A stretch of 64,000 nt of DNA. Source: Clostridiales bacterium. GTDB lineage: Bacteria; Bacillota; Desulfotomaculia; Desulfotomaculales; VENG01. The notes under the pieces are model-generated. The model saw only the letters and a program-made list of their open reading frames with translations, was not told where the DNA came from and made no database searches. How positions within the stretch are numbered: the stretch's first letter is position 1; each line of letters starts with the position of its first letter. Positions 57,128 to 64,000 of this stretch are shown here, in pieces. The stretch spans positions 1-64,000 of the forward strand of contig JAIPEW010000004.1 in the NCBI GenBank assembly GCA_021736985.1. Reading direction: 5' to 3'. The translations under genes and the position numbers were made by a program.

Positions 57128-57667
57128 TTATTTATTGTATACCTCTGGTCGCAAAACTAGTATATCCTTTAAGTTTCTGTACTTCTCTGCATAATCCAGG
57201 CCGTAACCTACCACAAACTCATCAGGTATCTGAAAACCACAATAATCAAGATTTATTTGTACCTCTCGCCGTTCAGGTTTATCTAAAAGAGTACAAATTT
57301 TTAGACTGGCAGGCTTACGAGTACGCAAGTTTTCCAGCAGGTATTTCAGTGTTAACCCTGTATCAACAATATCTTCTACCAGTATTACATGACGGTTTTC
57401 AATATTTTGCTCTAAATCTTTCATAATACGAACTACACCCGTTGATTTACTGGATAAACCGTAACTGGAAACTGCCATAAAGTCAAATTCAACCTGGCAG
57501 TTAATTGAACGAACCAGATCAGACATAAAAATAAAGGCACCTTTTAGAATACCTACAATCAAAAGTTCTTCATTTTCATAATCACTGGAAATAGCCTGTC
57601 CAAGTTCTTTAACCTTATCGCTTATTTCTTTTTCTGTAAGTAAAATTTTTTCCGCGTCAGTACGCAA
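57128..57667 (-). CDS. hpt: Hypoxanthine (guanine) phosphoribosyltransferase
   Basis: The 179-residue enzyme starts at TTG 57667 behind GGAGGGG. It has [19 protein letters not shown], the PRPP loop [18 protein letters not shown] and [19 protein letters not shown]. It salvages hypoxanthine and guanine with PRPP. The ORF-track start at 57700 would include the leader hairpin and has no ribosome site. Confidence 0.94.
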   Translation of the reverse strand: MRTDAEKILLTEKEISDKVKELGQAISSDYENEELLIVGILKGAFIFMSDLVRSINCQVEFDFMAVSSYGLSSKSTGVVRIMKDLEQNIENRHVILVEDIVDTGLTLKYLLENLRTRKPASLKICTLLDKPERREVQINLDYCGFQIPDEFVVGYGLDYAEKYRNLKDILVLRPEVYNK

Positions 57668-57681
57668 GGAAAACCCCTCCA

Positions 57682-57709
57682 ACAAAAATAAAAAGGCCAA
57701 AGCCTTTAA
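57682..57709 (-). terminator. Small hairpin with T-run in the hpt leader
   Basis: TAAAGGC-TTTG-GCCTTTTTATTTTTG lies between the hpt promoter and ribosome site on the minus strand. It could be a weak attenuator of the hpt-guaA transcript or simply a 5' stabilising hairpin. Confidence 0.45.
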
Positions 57710-57719
57710 AATCTGAGTT

Positions 57720-57748
57720 ATTATAACAAAGCTGTACTAGTATGTCAA
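57720..57748 (-). promoter_or_regulatory. Consensus sigma-A promoter of hpt-guaA
   Basis: TTGACA, a 17-bp spacer and TATAAT on the minus strand give a perfect consensus. The start would fall just before the leader hairpin. Confidence 0.85.
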
Positions 57749-57752
57749 TAAA

Positions 57753-58469
57753 TTAATCACCATATTTGTAATTATTTTCCTGTGGCGGGTAAACACAAAT
57801 ATTTTTATTAAAATCATACATTTCAATAATTACTCGCAGTTGATCATTTTCTTCCAAACCTGAAGCTGTAATTAATGTTTTTCTTATTAATTTGTCTTTA
57901 GGCTTAATCCACAGCTTGTAAACGAAGCCACCGTATCGCTTATTTAAAATTTTGTTATTAGTTTTAGCTCTTACATTAAAAAGCATCGATTTCTCTTTAT
58001 CAATATTATCTATCCCCTCGTATTTAACCTCTGAAATTTCTTGAAACTTTAAATTTTTAATTGGGTTTAATTCAAGAGCAAATAATTCAGAATTAATCAT
58101 TTCATTTCCTTTTAATTTAAACCATTTTCCAGTTTGAGCTTCTTTTAAATACGTAATTCCTTCAATATAGACTAATTCAAGGGGAACATCCTGCAGCATT
58201 CCTTTTATATATACATTACCCTGGGCAGATTTTTTTCCTGTTATAGAAGCACTTTTTTTCTCACAGCCATATTCCGTATTAATATTAAATCTAAAACTAT
58301 TTATTTTTAACGTATTTTCCAGTGCTGCAGCAAATAATTCCGGTGCTGGGATTCGGTTTTTTTGCCAATACAAGTTTATACCGGCATATGACGCCAGGCT
58401 TAAAAATAACACTATCAATATAATTATAATAGTTTTTTTTCCTGGAAATAAGCGCCAACCAATGAACAT
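57753..58469 (-). CDS. Membrane-anchored LolA/LppX-like protein
   Basis: The 238-residue protein starts at ATG 58469 behind TGAGGGGTG. Residues 13-32 are a membrane anchor (TIIIILIVLFLSLASYAGI). The outside part resembles the half-barrel LolA/LppX or DUF-type lipoprotein fold: alternating strands such as INSFRFNINTEYG, YIEGITYLKEAQTGKWFKL and YKLWIKPKDKLIRKTLI. No lipobox Cys is present, so it is not a lipoprotein. A role in lipid or envelope function is a guess. It is upstream of hpt, but a strong promoter separates them. Confidence 0.6.
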   Translation of the reverse strand: MFIGWRLFPGKKTIIIILIVLFLSLASYAGINLYWQKNRIPAPELFAAALENTLKINSFRFNINTEYGCEKKSASITGKKSAQGNVYIKGMLQDVPLELVYIEGITYLKEAQTGKWFKLKGNEMINSELFALELNPIKNLKFQEISEVKYEGIDNIDKEKSMLFNVRAKTNNKILNKRYGGFVYKLWIKPKDKLIRKTLITASGLEENDQLRVIIEMYDFNKNICVYPPQENNYKYGD

Positions 58470-58616
58470 GACTTCACCCCTCATATAAAAGGCAGTTAAA
58501 AAATTATATTAAACTGCTGATTAAATATGAGGTTTTATTGCAAATATAAAAATAATTTTATAAAGAAATATGCAAGTGTTAAAATATAGATATATATTAA
58601 TATAATGGAGGTTATT

Positions 58617-58934
58617 ATGAATTTAAAAGAAATGCAGCAGGATGTAGATGAATGGATTAATCAATTCGAAGAGGGATACTGGCATCCTCTTTCCATGCTG
58701 GCTTGCCTGACTGAAGAAGTAGGAGAACTTGCCAGAGAAGTAAACCATAATTTTGGTGAAAAACCAAAAAAACCAGGAGAACCGCCGGGAGATCTTGCGC
58801 TTGAACTGGCAGATATACTATTTATCATCACATGTTATGCTAACTCATTAAATATTGATTTAGAAGATTCTTTTTTACTGATGATGAAGAAATATCGCCA
58901 GAGAGATTCCAACCGGTGGACAAAAAAAGAATGA
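58617..58934 (+). CDS. MazG-like nucleotide pyrophosphohydrolase
   Basis: The 105-residue protein starts at ATG 58617, six bases after GGAGG. It has the all-alpha NTP-PPase pattern: CLTEEVGELAREVNH, where the Glu residues bind magnesium, and LALELADILFIITCYANS with the second ExxD. It belongs with the short MazG/YpjD proteins and may clean up aberrant nucleotides. It is the only plus-strand gene in the right third and ends convergently against fliY, 3 bp apart. Confidence 0.85.
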   Translation: MNLKEMQQDVDEWINQFEEGYWHPLSMLACLTEEVGELAREVNHNFGEKPKKPGEPPGDLALELADILFIITCYANSLNIDLEDSFLLMMKKYRQRDSNRWTKKE

Positions 58935-58937
58935 TTA

Positions 58938-60134
58938 TTACTCCGTTAATTTACGCACTCTTTCTTCAGGAGAAAGTATCTCTGTAATACGAATACCGAA
59001 ATTTTCATTCACCACTACTACCTCGCCTCTGGCAACTAAAATACCATTTACCAGCATCTCCACTGGCTCTTCAACCTCCGAAGAAAGTTCCAGTATAGCT
59101 CCCGGAGTATAACCCTGTACTTCTTTTATAGATTTTTGAGTCCTGCCTAATACTACATCTACCTTCAGGGGTATATCCATTATCATTTTCAGGCGCTGTG
59201 GATCCATACCCGGGGGAACCTGCTGCATACCACTTTCTTCTGCAGAAGCTTTTGCTGCCTGCGTTGCTGCTGGCGCTTTCGGTATTTCAGCCTGCGGTTT
59301 TAAACTGCTTTCTGCACCGTTCATCTTTTCCTGATCCCTGGCAGGTGGAGAAACCTTTGTCGTGCCATATAAGCTTTCCCACATTATTGAAGCTACACTG
59401 CGCGCAGTTTCAATACTCAAAACCTGCATTATTTCAGTATCCAGGAGTCCTTCAATATTAAGCTTAAAAGATACGACAACAATAGGATCTTCCATGATTT
59501 CAATTTTATCAGTTTCTTCATCAGGATTTCTTACTACATAAGTATACGGCGGCTGTATATTTATATCCATGGAAAACATGGTAGCTAAAGATGTAGAAGC
59601 AGTTCCAATCATCTGGTTCATAGCTTCAGACGCTGCACTGATCTCCATATCAGAGATATCTTCTGCCTTTTTATTTGCACCTGTACCGTCTCCACCAATC
59701 ATTAGATCAGCCATAATTATGGCATCTTTAAGCTGCATTATCAAAATATTATGACCGGATAACCCCTCACTAAATTCAACTTGAATTATTATATAGGGAG
59801 TTTCAAATGATTCAAGGAACTCTTTTCGTGTAAGAGCATAAACTTTTGGAGACGTAATTGCTACTCTTTGCCCCAGGAGTTCAGATAACGTAGTTGATGC
59901 AGATCCCATGGATATATTTCCCACTTCTCCGAGTGCATCTTTCTCTTCCATGGTAAGAATATCTTGAAATTGTGCACTTTCATTTTCAATAAGCCTGTCA
60001 GAAGAACTATTTTCCTGCTCTCCATTTTCTTGAGTTTGTTCAAAATTATCTTCCTGTTTTTCTTCTTCGTCCGGCAGGCTTTGATTGAGAAGAGCATCTA
60101 TTTCTTCCTGGCTCAGCATGTTATCGTTAGACAC
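58938..60134 (-). CDS. fliY: Flagellar motor switch phosphatase FliY
   Basis: This protein of about 398 residues has an N-terminal CheY-P-binding peptide (LSQEEIDALLNQS) and a CheC-like phosphatase region (EKDALGEVGNISMGSASTTLSELL, EAMNQMIGTASTSLATMF). A Gln/Pro/Ala-rich linker precedes a C-terminal FliN/SpoA domain (PLKVDVVLGRTQKSIKEV, VEMLVNGILVARGEVVVVNENFGIRI). It forms the C-ring and dephosphorylates CheY-P. The start is GTG 60134 behind GGGAG; it overlaps the end of fliM. Confidence 0.94.
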   Translation of the reverse strand: MSNDNMLSQEEIDALLNQSLPDEEEKQEDNFEQTQENGEQENSSSDRLIENESAQFQDILTMEEKDALGEVGNISMGSASTTLSELLGQRVAITSPKVYALTRKEFLESFETPYIIIQVEFSEGLSGHNILIMQLKDAIIMADLMIGGDGTGANKKAEDISDMEISAASEAMNQMIGTASTSLATMFSMDINIQPPYTYVVRNPDEETDKIEIMEDPIVVVSFKLNIEGLLDTEIMQVLSIETARSVASIMWESLYGTTKVSPPARDQEKMNGAESSLKPQAEIPKAPAATQAAKASAEESGMQQVPPGMDPQRLKMIMDIPLKVDVVLGRTQKSIKEVQGYTPGAILELSSEVEEPVEMLVNGILVARGEVVVVNENFGIRITEILSPEERVRKLTE

Positions 60135-61125
60135 TTTCATTCTCCCTTTCTTTAAGTGAGACTACCTGTACGGCTTTTTTATTATTGTACTGCCCTGCCT
60201 GTACTCCGAACTTAGAAGAACCTTCAACTTGCAAAATAAGGTCCTGATTAATTTTTTGGTTCAAGAGTAAGGTATCTCCTTCACTGAGGTGCAAGAATTC
60301 TTCTATAGTTATATCTGTACTCCCAAGTACAGCCTCTAGATTTACCCGGGTTTCGCGCAGGCAGTACTTGGCCAGTTCAACTTCTCTTTGGGAAACTTCT
60401 CTACTCTTATGTGCCTGAAACTGCTGGCGCATTGACAACTGCGACATTACAGGTTCTAGCACCATAAATGGAAGACATATATTTATCATGCCGCGGTTTT
60501 CCTCGTTGATTCCTACGGTAAATGTGATTAAAGCTACTACTTCATTAGCAGAATACATCTGCTGTAGTCTCGGGTTTGTCTCTATTGCCTGCACCTGGGG
60601 TTTTATTTCGTAAATCTCTTTCCATGCAGTCGCAAGATTATCCAGTATCTTACTGTTCAATTTTTTCATTACAGAAACTTCAATATCAGTTAATTCCCGT
60701 TCTTCATCCATTCCCTTTCCGGGCCCGCCAAATAACAAATCTATTACTGGAAGCACAAAATGAATATTTGTCTCCATTAAAGCAGAACCAGTCAACGGTG
60801 AAGGCGTAAAAACTGTGAGCACAGTGGGACTGGGCACAGAACGGATAAACTCATCGTATATAATCTGGGCCGCAGAAGCAAATTCAACATTTACACTGGA
60901 CCTTAAATATCCTGAAAGAAAATTAGACAGTACGCGTGCAAAATGCTGGTGAAGCATTTCCAGTGTGCGCAAGTGATCCCTGGAAAACTTGTTAGGGCGC
61001 CTGAAATCATAATTCTTAGCCTCAACATCCTGCTGATCTGCACCGGTCTCTTCCGGGGTAACCGCACCCTGATCCAGTGCATTCAATAACGAATCTATTT
61101 CCTGCTGGGACAGAACTTCCTGCAT
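60127..61125 (-). CDS. fliM: Flagellar motor switch protein FliM
   Basis: The 332-residue protein begins with the CheY-P-binding LSQQEIDSLLNAL, then the FliM core (NKFSRDHLRTLEMLHQHFARVLSNFLSGYL, the GGxG-type LLFGGPGKGMDEERELTDIE) and a C-terminal SpoA domain (VNLEAVLGSTDITIEEFLHL). It sets the direction of motor rotation. GGGGGG lies before the ATG. Confidence 0.96.
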   Translation of the reverse strand: MQEVLSQQEIDSLLNALDQGAVTPEETGADQQDVEAKNYDFRRPNKFSRDHLRTLEMLHQHFARVLSNFLSGYLRSSVNVEFASAAQIIYDEFIRSVPSPTVLTVFTPSPLTGSALMETNIHFVLPVIDLLFGGPGKGMDEERELTDIEVSVMKKLNSKILDNLATAWKEIYEIKPQVQAIETNPRLQQMYSANEVVALITFTVGINEENRGMINICLPFMVLEPVMSQLSMRQQFQAHKSREVSQREVELAKYCLRETRVNLEAVLGSTDITIEEFLHLSEGDTLLLNQKINQDLILQVEGSSKFGVQAGQYNNKKAVQVVSLKERENESV

Positions 61126-61149
61126 TTTAATGCCCCCCTGTTTATGTCA

Positions 61150-61515
61150 TTACTTGGACATTACCCTTTCTATAGCTTGCATTATTCTGTCCTGCTGAAA
61201 GGGTTTAACAATAAAATCTTTTGCACCGGCCTGTATTGCCTCCATAACCATGGCCTGCTGTCCCATGGCACTGCACATTATTATTTTAGCATTTGAATCA
61301 CTTTCCATAATTTTTTTTACAGCCTCAATGCCATCTAATTCCGGCATTGTTATATCCATGGTAACAAGGTCAGGTTTTTGATCTGCGTACATATTCACAG
61401 CCTGCTGCCCATCTTCTGCCTCCCCTGCCACCTCAAAACCCTGTTCTGTAATAATATTTTTTATCATCATACGCATAAAAGCAGCATCATCAACAATAAG
61501 AACTTTAGTACTCAT
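61150..61515 (-). CDS. cheY: Chemotaxis response regulator CheY
   Basis: The 121-residue single receiver domain has the acidic pair in VLIVDDAAFMRMMIKN, the phosphorylated Asp in LVTMDITMPELDGIEAV, the Thr/Ser position in IIMCSAMGQQAMV and the Lys in GAKDFIVKPF. It carries the CheA signal to FliM and FliY. It is 24 bp upstream of fliM. Confidence 0.95.
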   Translation of the reverse strand: MSTKVLIVDDAAFMRMMIKNIITEQGFEVAGEAEDGQQAVNMYADQKPDLVTMDITMPELDGIEAVKKIMESDSNAKIIMCSAMGQQAMVMEAIQAGAKDFIVKPFQQDRIMQAIERVMSK

Positions 61516-61540
61516 TTTATAATACCTCCCTGCTTGTCTA

Positions 61541-62152
61541 TTAACTCATACCTAGAGCTTTAAATAGAATATTATTATAGTCCGGGTCTACCCAGAAGAA
61601 AAAATTTCCCTTTACTTTTCTGCTATCTTGAAAAAGCTCAGTCTCAATAACCAGCACATTATCTTCAATCCTACCGTTTGCTGCCATTATTGATGTTATT
61701 ACTGCTCCCATCATATCAAAAGCAAATACTGGAACAGTAGTAATCATTTTAAACTGCGTCATAGAACTTAATGCGTTAATAAACGAACCAGTAAGTACAT
61801 TGCCTACCTCCTGTACAGCAGACTTCCCCATGTCATCCAGGGTATTTGTAGATCCTTCCGGATTTCCCATTAAAAAGTCTACTAAAAGGTACGTACTTTC
61901 TTCTTCAAATACAAACATAATGGTTCCCTGTATATCACCCAAAACCCGCAGGCTTACGCAGGAAACCAGTTTTTCTTCTCCTCCAGTAAGCGATACAACT
62001 TTTTCTACCGGGTAAAATCCTGCATTAGGTACGCTCATATTAATTTTTTGTTGTACAAGCTGTGCTAAAGATGTTAATGCACTGCCCATACCAATGTTAC
62101 TAATTTCTTTTAATGCATCAATGTGCATGCCTGACAGGTCTGAATTGGGCAT
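61541..62152 (-). CDS. cheC: CheY-P phosphatase CheC
   Basis: The 203-residue protein starts at ATG 62152 behind AAGGGAG. Two CheC active-site repeats are visible: DALKEISNIGMGSALTSLAQL and SAVQEVGNVLTGSFINAL. Both carry the E-x2-N pattern needed for phosphatase action. It works with CheD. The longer track start overlaps cheR. Confidence 0.93.
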   Translation of the reverse strand: MPNSDLSGMHIDALKEISNIGMGSALTSLAQLVQQKINMSVPNAGFYPVEKVVSLTGGEEKLVSCVSLRVLGDIQGTIMFVFEEESTYLLVDFLMGNPEGSTNTLDDMGKSAVQEVGNVLTGSFINALSSMTQFKMITTVPVFAFDMMGAVITSIMAANGRIEDNVLVIETELFQDSRKVKGNFFFWVDPDYNNILFKALGMS

Positions 62153-62166
62153 CTTATTCTCCCTTC

Positions 62167-62940
62167 TTAACAGCTCTTTTTCTTGTAAAAACAAGGAGAT
62201 ATTTTCTCCAACCCAAATTGCTGATAATTAAAAATCATTTCGCTGGCACCTATAAAAAATACTCCTCCAGGGCACAGCGATTCTGCGAAAGCCTTATAAA
62301 GGCGATCCTGAGCCTCGCGGGTAAAATAAATACACACGTTTCGACAAAGCACAAGATCACACCCTGCTTTGAATTTTTCCTGCAGAAGATCATGCTGGCT
62401 AAAATGAACCATGTTTTTTAACCTATCATTTATTCTATAAAGACCTTTTTCTGCATAAAAAAAATGTTTTTTCCTTTTTTCGCTGACATTTATCAGGGCT
62501 TCCGGTTTGTACCTTCCCTCCCTGGCCTGCTGAAGTATATTTCTATCTATATCAGTAGCAAGTATTTTACAATTTGCCCCCGGGGCCTTTTCTTCTAAAA
62601 TTATTGCTGCTGAATAAGGCTCTGCCCCGTTGGAGCATGCAGAACTCCATATTTTTAATGATTTTTTTTCTTTCAACAACCTGGGAATATGTATTTTTTC
62701 TAATTCCTCAAACTTTTTAAAATCCCTAAAAAACTCGGATACATTTATTGTAAGGTGGTTGATAAAAGCTTCATAAATATCACTGCTAGTTTTAAGCAGA
62801 TGCAAAAAATCTTTATAATCATTGATTTTTTGCTTATCCATAAAGCTATTTATTCTTCTATCCAGCTGTTTTTCTTTATAACTGTTCAATTCCATGGAAA
62901 AATTTCCACGAGTGCTTTTTTTGAATTCTTCAATATTCAT
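62167..62940 (-). CDS. cheR: Chemotaxis receptor methyltransferase CheR
   Basis: The 257-residue protein has an N-terminal helical CheR domain (INSFMDKQKINDYKDFLHLL) and a SAM-binding domain with IWSSACSNGAEPYSAAIILEE, ILATDIDRNILQQAREGRY and DLVLCRNVCIYFTREAQDRL. It methylates receptor glutamates. Its ATG directly follows the cheD stop. Confidence 0.95.
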   Translation of the reverse strand: MNIEEFKKSTRGNFSMELNSYKEKQLDRRINSFMDKQKINDYKDFLHLLKTSSDIYEAFINHLTINVSEFFRDFKKFEELEKIHIPRLLKEKKSLKIWSSACSNGAEPYSAAIILEEKAPGANCKILATDIDRNILQQAREGRYKPEALINVSEKRKKHFFYAEKGLYRINDRLKNMVHFSQHDLLQEKFKAGCDLVLCRNVCIYFTREAQDRLYKAFAESLCPGGVFFIGASEMIFNYQQFGLEKISPCFYKKKSC

Positions 62941-63438
62941 TTAAATCTCCATTTGTTTTTTTCCCAGTGTTCTTATTAATATTTTTCCATCGGATGAATC
63001 AAGTATTATAGTTCTTCCGACATTCCCACCGACTTCTTCTGCAATAATTTTTATACCCATAGATTTTAAGATTTCCCTGGCAGCTGCAACATTTTTCTCT
63101 CCTATATTTAATATAAGTTTTTCATCATTTCCGCTAAACATCTGGGCCCCGCCAACAAGTTTTGCTGTAATACAGGGAAGCCTGGCCCCCTTTTTTTTCA
63201 TTTCATCAACCAGTAAGGGAATGCCAAGGTCAGCAAACTTGGGTTTTTTATCAACATTCTTAAAATATGTACTATAAGGCAGCATTAAATGCAGCAAACC
63301 AGCAACACGGGCAACATGATCATACAAACTTACCCCAACGCAAGAACCAAGACCCATAGTAATCAATTTATCAGGTCTCAACACCACTCCTAGATCTGCA
63401 ATACCAACATGGACTTCTTTGAGTTTAGCTTGATCCAT
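62941..63438 (-). CDS. cheD: Chemoreceptor glutamine deamidase CheD
   Basis: The 165-residue protein carries the CheD core: ITMGLGSCVGVSLYDHVARVAGLLHLML with the catalytic Cys and His, and AKLVGGAQMF. It deamidates receptor glutamines and interacts with CheC. It is 11 bp downstream of the flagellar rod gene, which is usual for clostridial flagellar operons. Confidence 0.95.
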   Translation of the reverse strand: MDQAKLKEVHVGIADLGVVLRPDKLITMGLGSCVGVSLYDHVARVAGLLHLMLPYSTYFKNVDKKPKFADLGIPLLVDEMKKKGARLPCITAKLVGGAQMFSGNDEKLILNIGEKNVAAAREILKSMGIKIIAEEVGGNVGRTIILDSSDGKILIRTLGKKQMEI

Positions 63439-63449
63439 TTTTTTCCCCG

Positions 63450-64000
63450 CTACCTGCGCATATTTATTGCCATATTCCAGAGCTGATCAGCGATTTTTAT
63501 AGTTTTAGTATTCATATCTAAAGCTCTCTGGCTTTCAACAAGCTCAGCCATATCTTTAGTTATCTCAGTATTAGATATTTCCAGAAAACCTTGTTTTATT
63601 TTACCTGCCCCATTATCCCCGGGGACATTCTCTTGAACCTCTCCACTTGAAGTACCGGGAGAAAATAAGTTCTCTCCTTTTGCTTCTAAGCCCTGCGGGT
63701 TAGAAAAAGTATATAACTTTATTTGCCCATTGTTGACGTTTTCCCCGGAATTACTTACAGACTCTACCGTACCGTCATCACGAACTTGTATTTCTGAAGA
63801 ATTATTGTCTACTTGTACCCCCGAAAGATGATAACCGGAATCATTTACAAGCCGTCCTTTTTCTATATCTATGTAAAAACTTCCGTCCCGGGTATAAAAC
63901 TTATTTCCCTCGGAATCAGCCACCTTAAAAAAACCTTTTCCGTTAACAGCCAGGCTGTACGGATTATTTGACTTAACCACCTGCCCCTGGGTAAAATCAC
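63450..64000 (-). CDS. flgG: Flagellar basal-body rod protein FlgG/FlgF family, C-terminal part
   Basis: The frame is open from the right edge (upstream residues DFTQGQVVKSNNP are in frame), so the gene starts outside the window and the ORF-track start is internal. The visible part has YSLAVNGKGFFKV, FYTRDGSFYID and the C-terminal QGFLEISNTEITKDMAELVESQRALDMNTK, which forms the terminal coiled coil of rod proteins. FlgG is favoured over FlgF by the tail, but the two are hard to tell apart. It leads into cheD. Confidence 0.8.
   Translation of the reverse strand, partial: DFTQGQVVKSNNPYSLAVNGKGFFKVADSEGNKFYTRDGSFYIDIEKGRLVNDSGYHLSGVQVDNNSSEIQVRDDGTVESVSNSGENVNNGQIKLYTFSNPQGLEAKGENLFSPGTSSGEVQENVPGDNGAGKIKQGFLEISNTEITKDMAELVESQRALDMNTKTIKIADQLWNMAINMRR

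Noticed and set aside
55534-57750. Guanine (purine) riboswitch for guaA or hpt
   Set aside because: The hpt leader is only about 45 nt and contains no purine aptamer core; the guaA-hpt gap is 14 bp.

Overview
The window looks like a chromosomal segment of a low-GC, anaerobic, flagellated, endospore-forming member of the Firmicutes (Clostridia). Support comes from two alpha/beta-type SASP genes behind sigma-G-like promoters, a sigK-type sporulation sigma factor fragment, the pcrA-ligA-gatCAB and dnaE-pfkA-pyk orders, a CheC/CheD/FliY chemotaxis set, strong AGGAGG ribosome binding sites with many TTG/GTG starts, and an anaerobe-type homocysteine pathway. The sequence does not fix the genus.

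Layout. 1-5000 is an accessory zone: the 5' part of a group II intron cut by the window edge, two SASP genes, the N-terminal half of sigK ending at the place where skin-type elements split this gene, an orphan methyltransferase, tRNA-Pro(GGG), a transposase remnant and a decayed, chimeric group II intron. 5100-8640 holds an orphan glycine-betaine binding lipoprotein and a SAM-I riboswitch-controlled operon for homocysteine synthesis from sulfide (hcyB, NIL-ferredoxin, UPF0280). 8640-20220 (minus strand) carries an HD-GYP protein, a DedA protein, pyk, pfkA, a small protein, mtrB (TRAP), dnaE, a lysine-methyltransferase-like gene, a MoxR ATPase, trmL and nth. 20430-27700 is an alpha-glucan cluster (DUF4912, GH57 branching enzyme, nucleotidyltransferase fused to a degenerate phosphomannomutase domain, GT4, lone starch-binding module), with an ORF-less group II intron remnant inside it.

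27800-31750 is a homocitrate/Re-citrate synthase, aconitase-family and isocitrate/homoisocitrate dehydrogenase operon. 32075-39800 is pcrA-ligA-gatC-gatA-gatB. 39990-46210 is hisDCBHAFIE behind a TrpR-family regulator (YerC/HisR). 46370-55270 is purEBCFMNHD behind a PRPP-type (ykkC-2b) riboswitch. 55570-57750 is hpt-guaA. 57750-64000 holds a LolA-like membrane-anchored protein, a MazG-like pyrophosphatase and the flagellar/chemotaxis genes flgG(partial)-cheD-cheR-cheC-cheY-fliM-fliY.

The operons are mostly biosynthetic and tightly packed. The most notable points are the sigK break, three group II intron relics (two placed directly behind terminators), the SAM control of the Hcy pathway, the PRPP riboswitch, two matched 18-bp-arm palindromes with a compensatory change inside the pur operon, and a fused sugar-phosphate enzyme that has lost its phosphomutase motifs. 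All family calls come from reading motifs by eye; no database search was possible.
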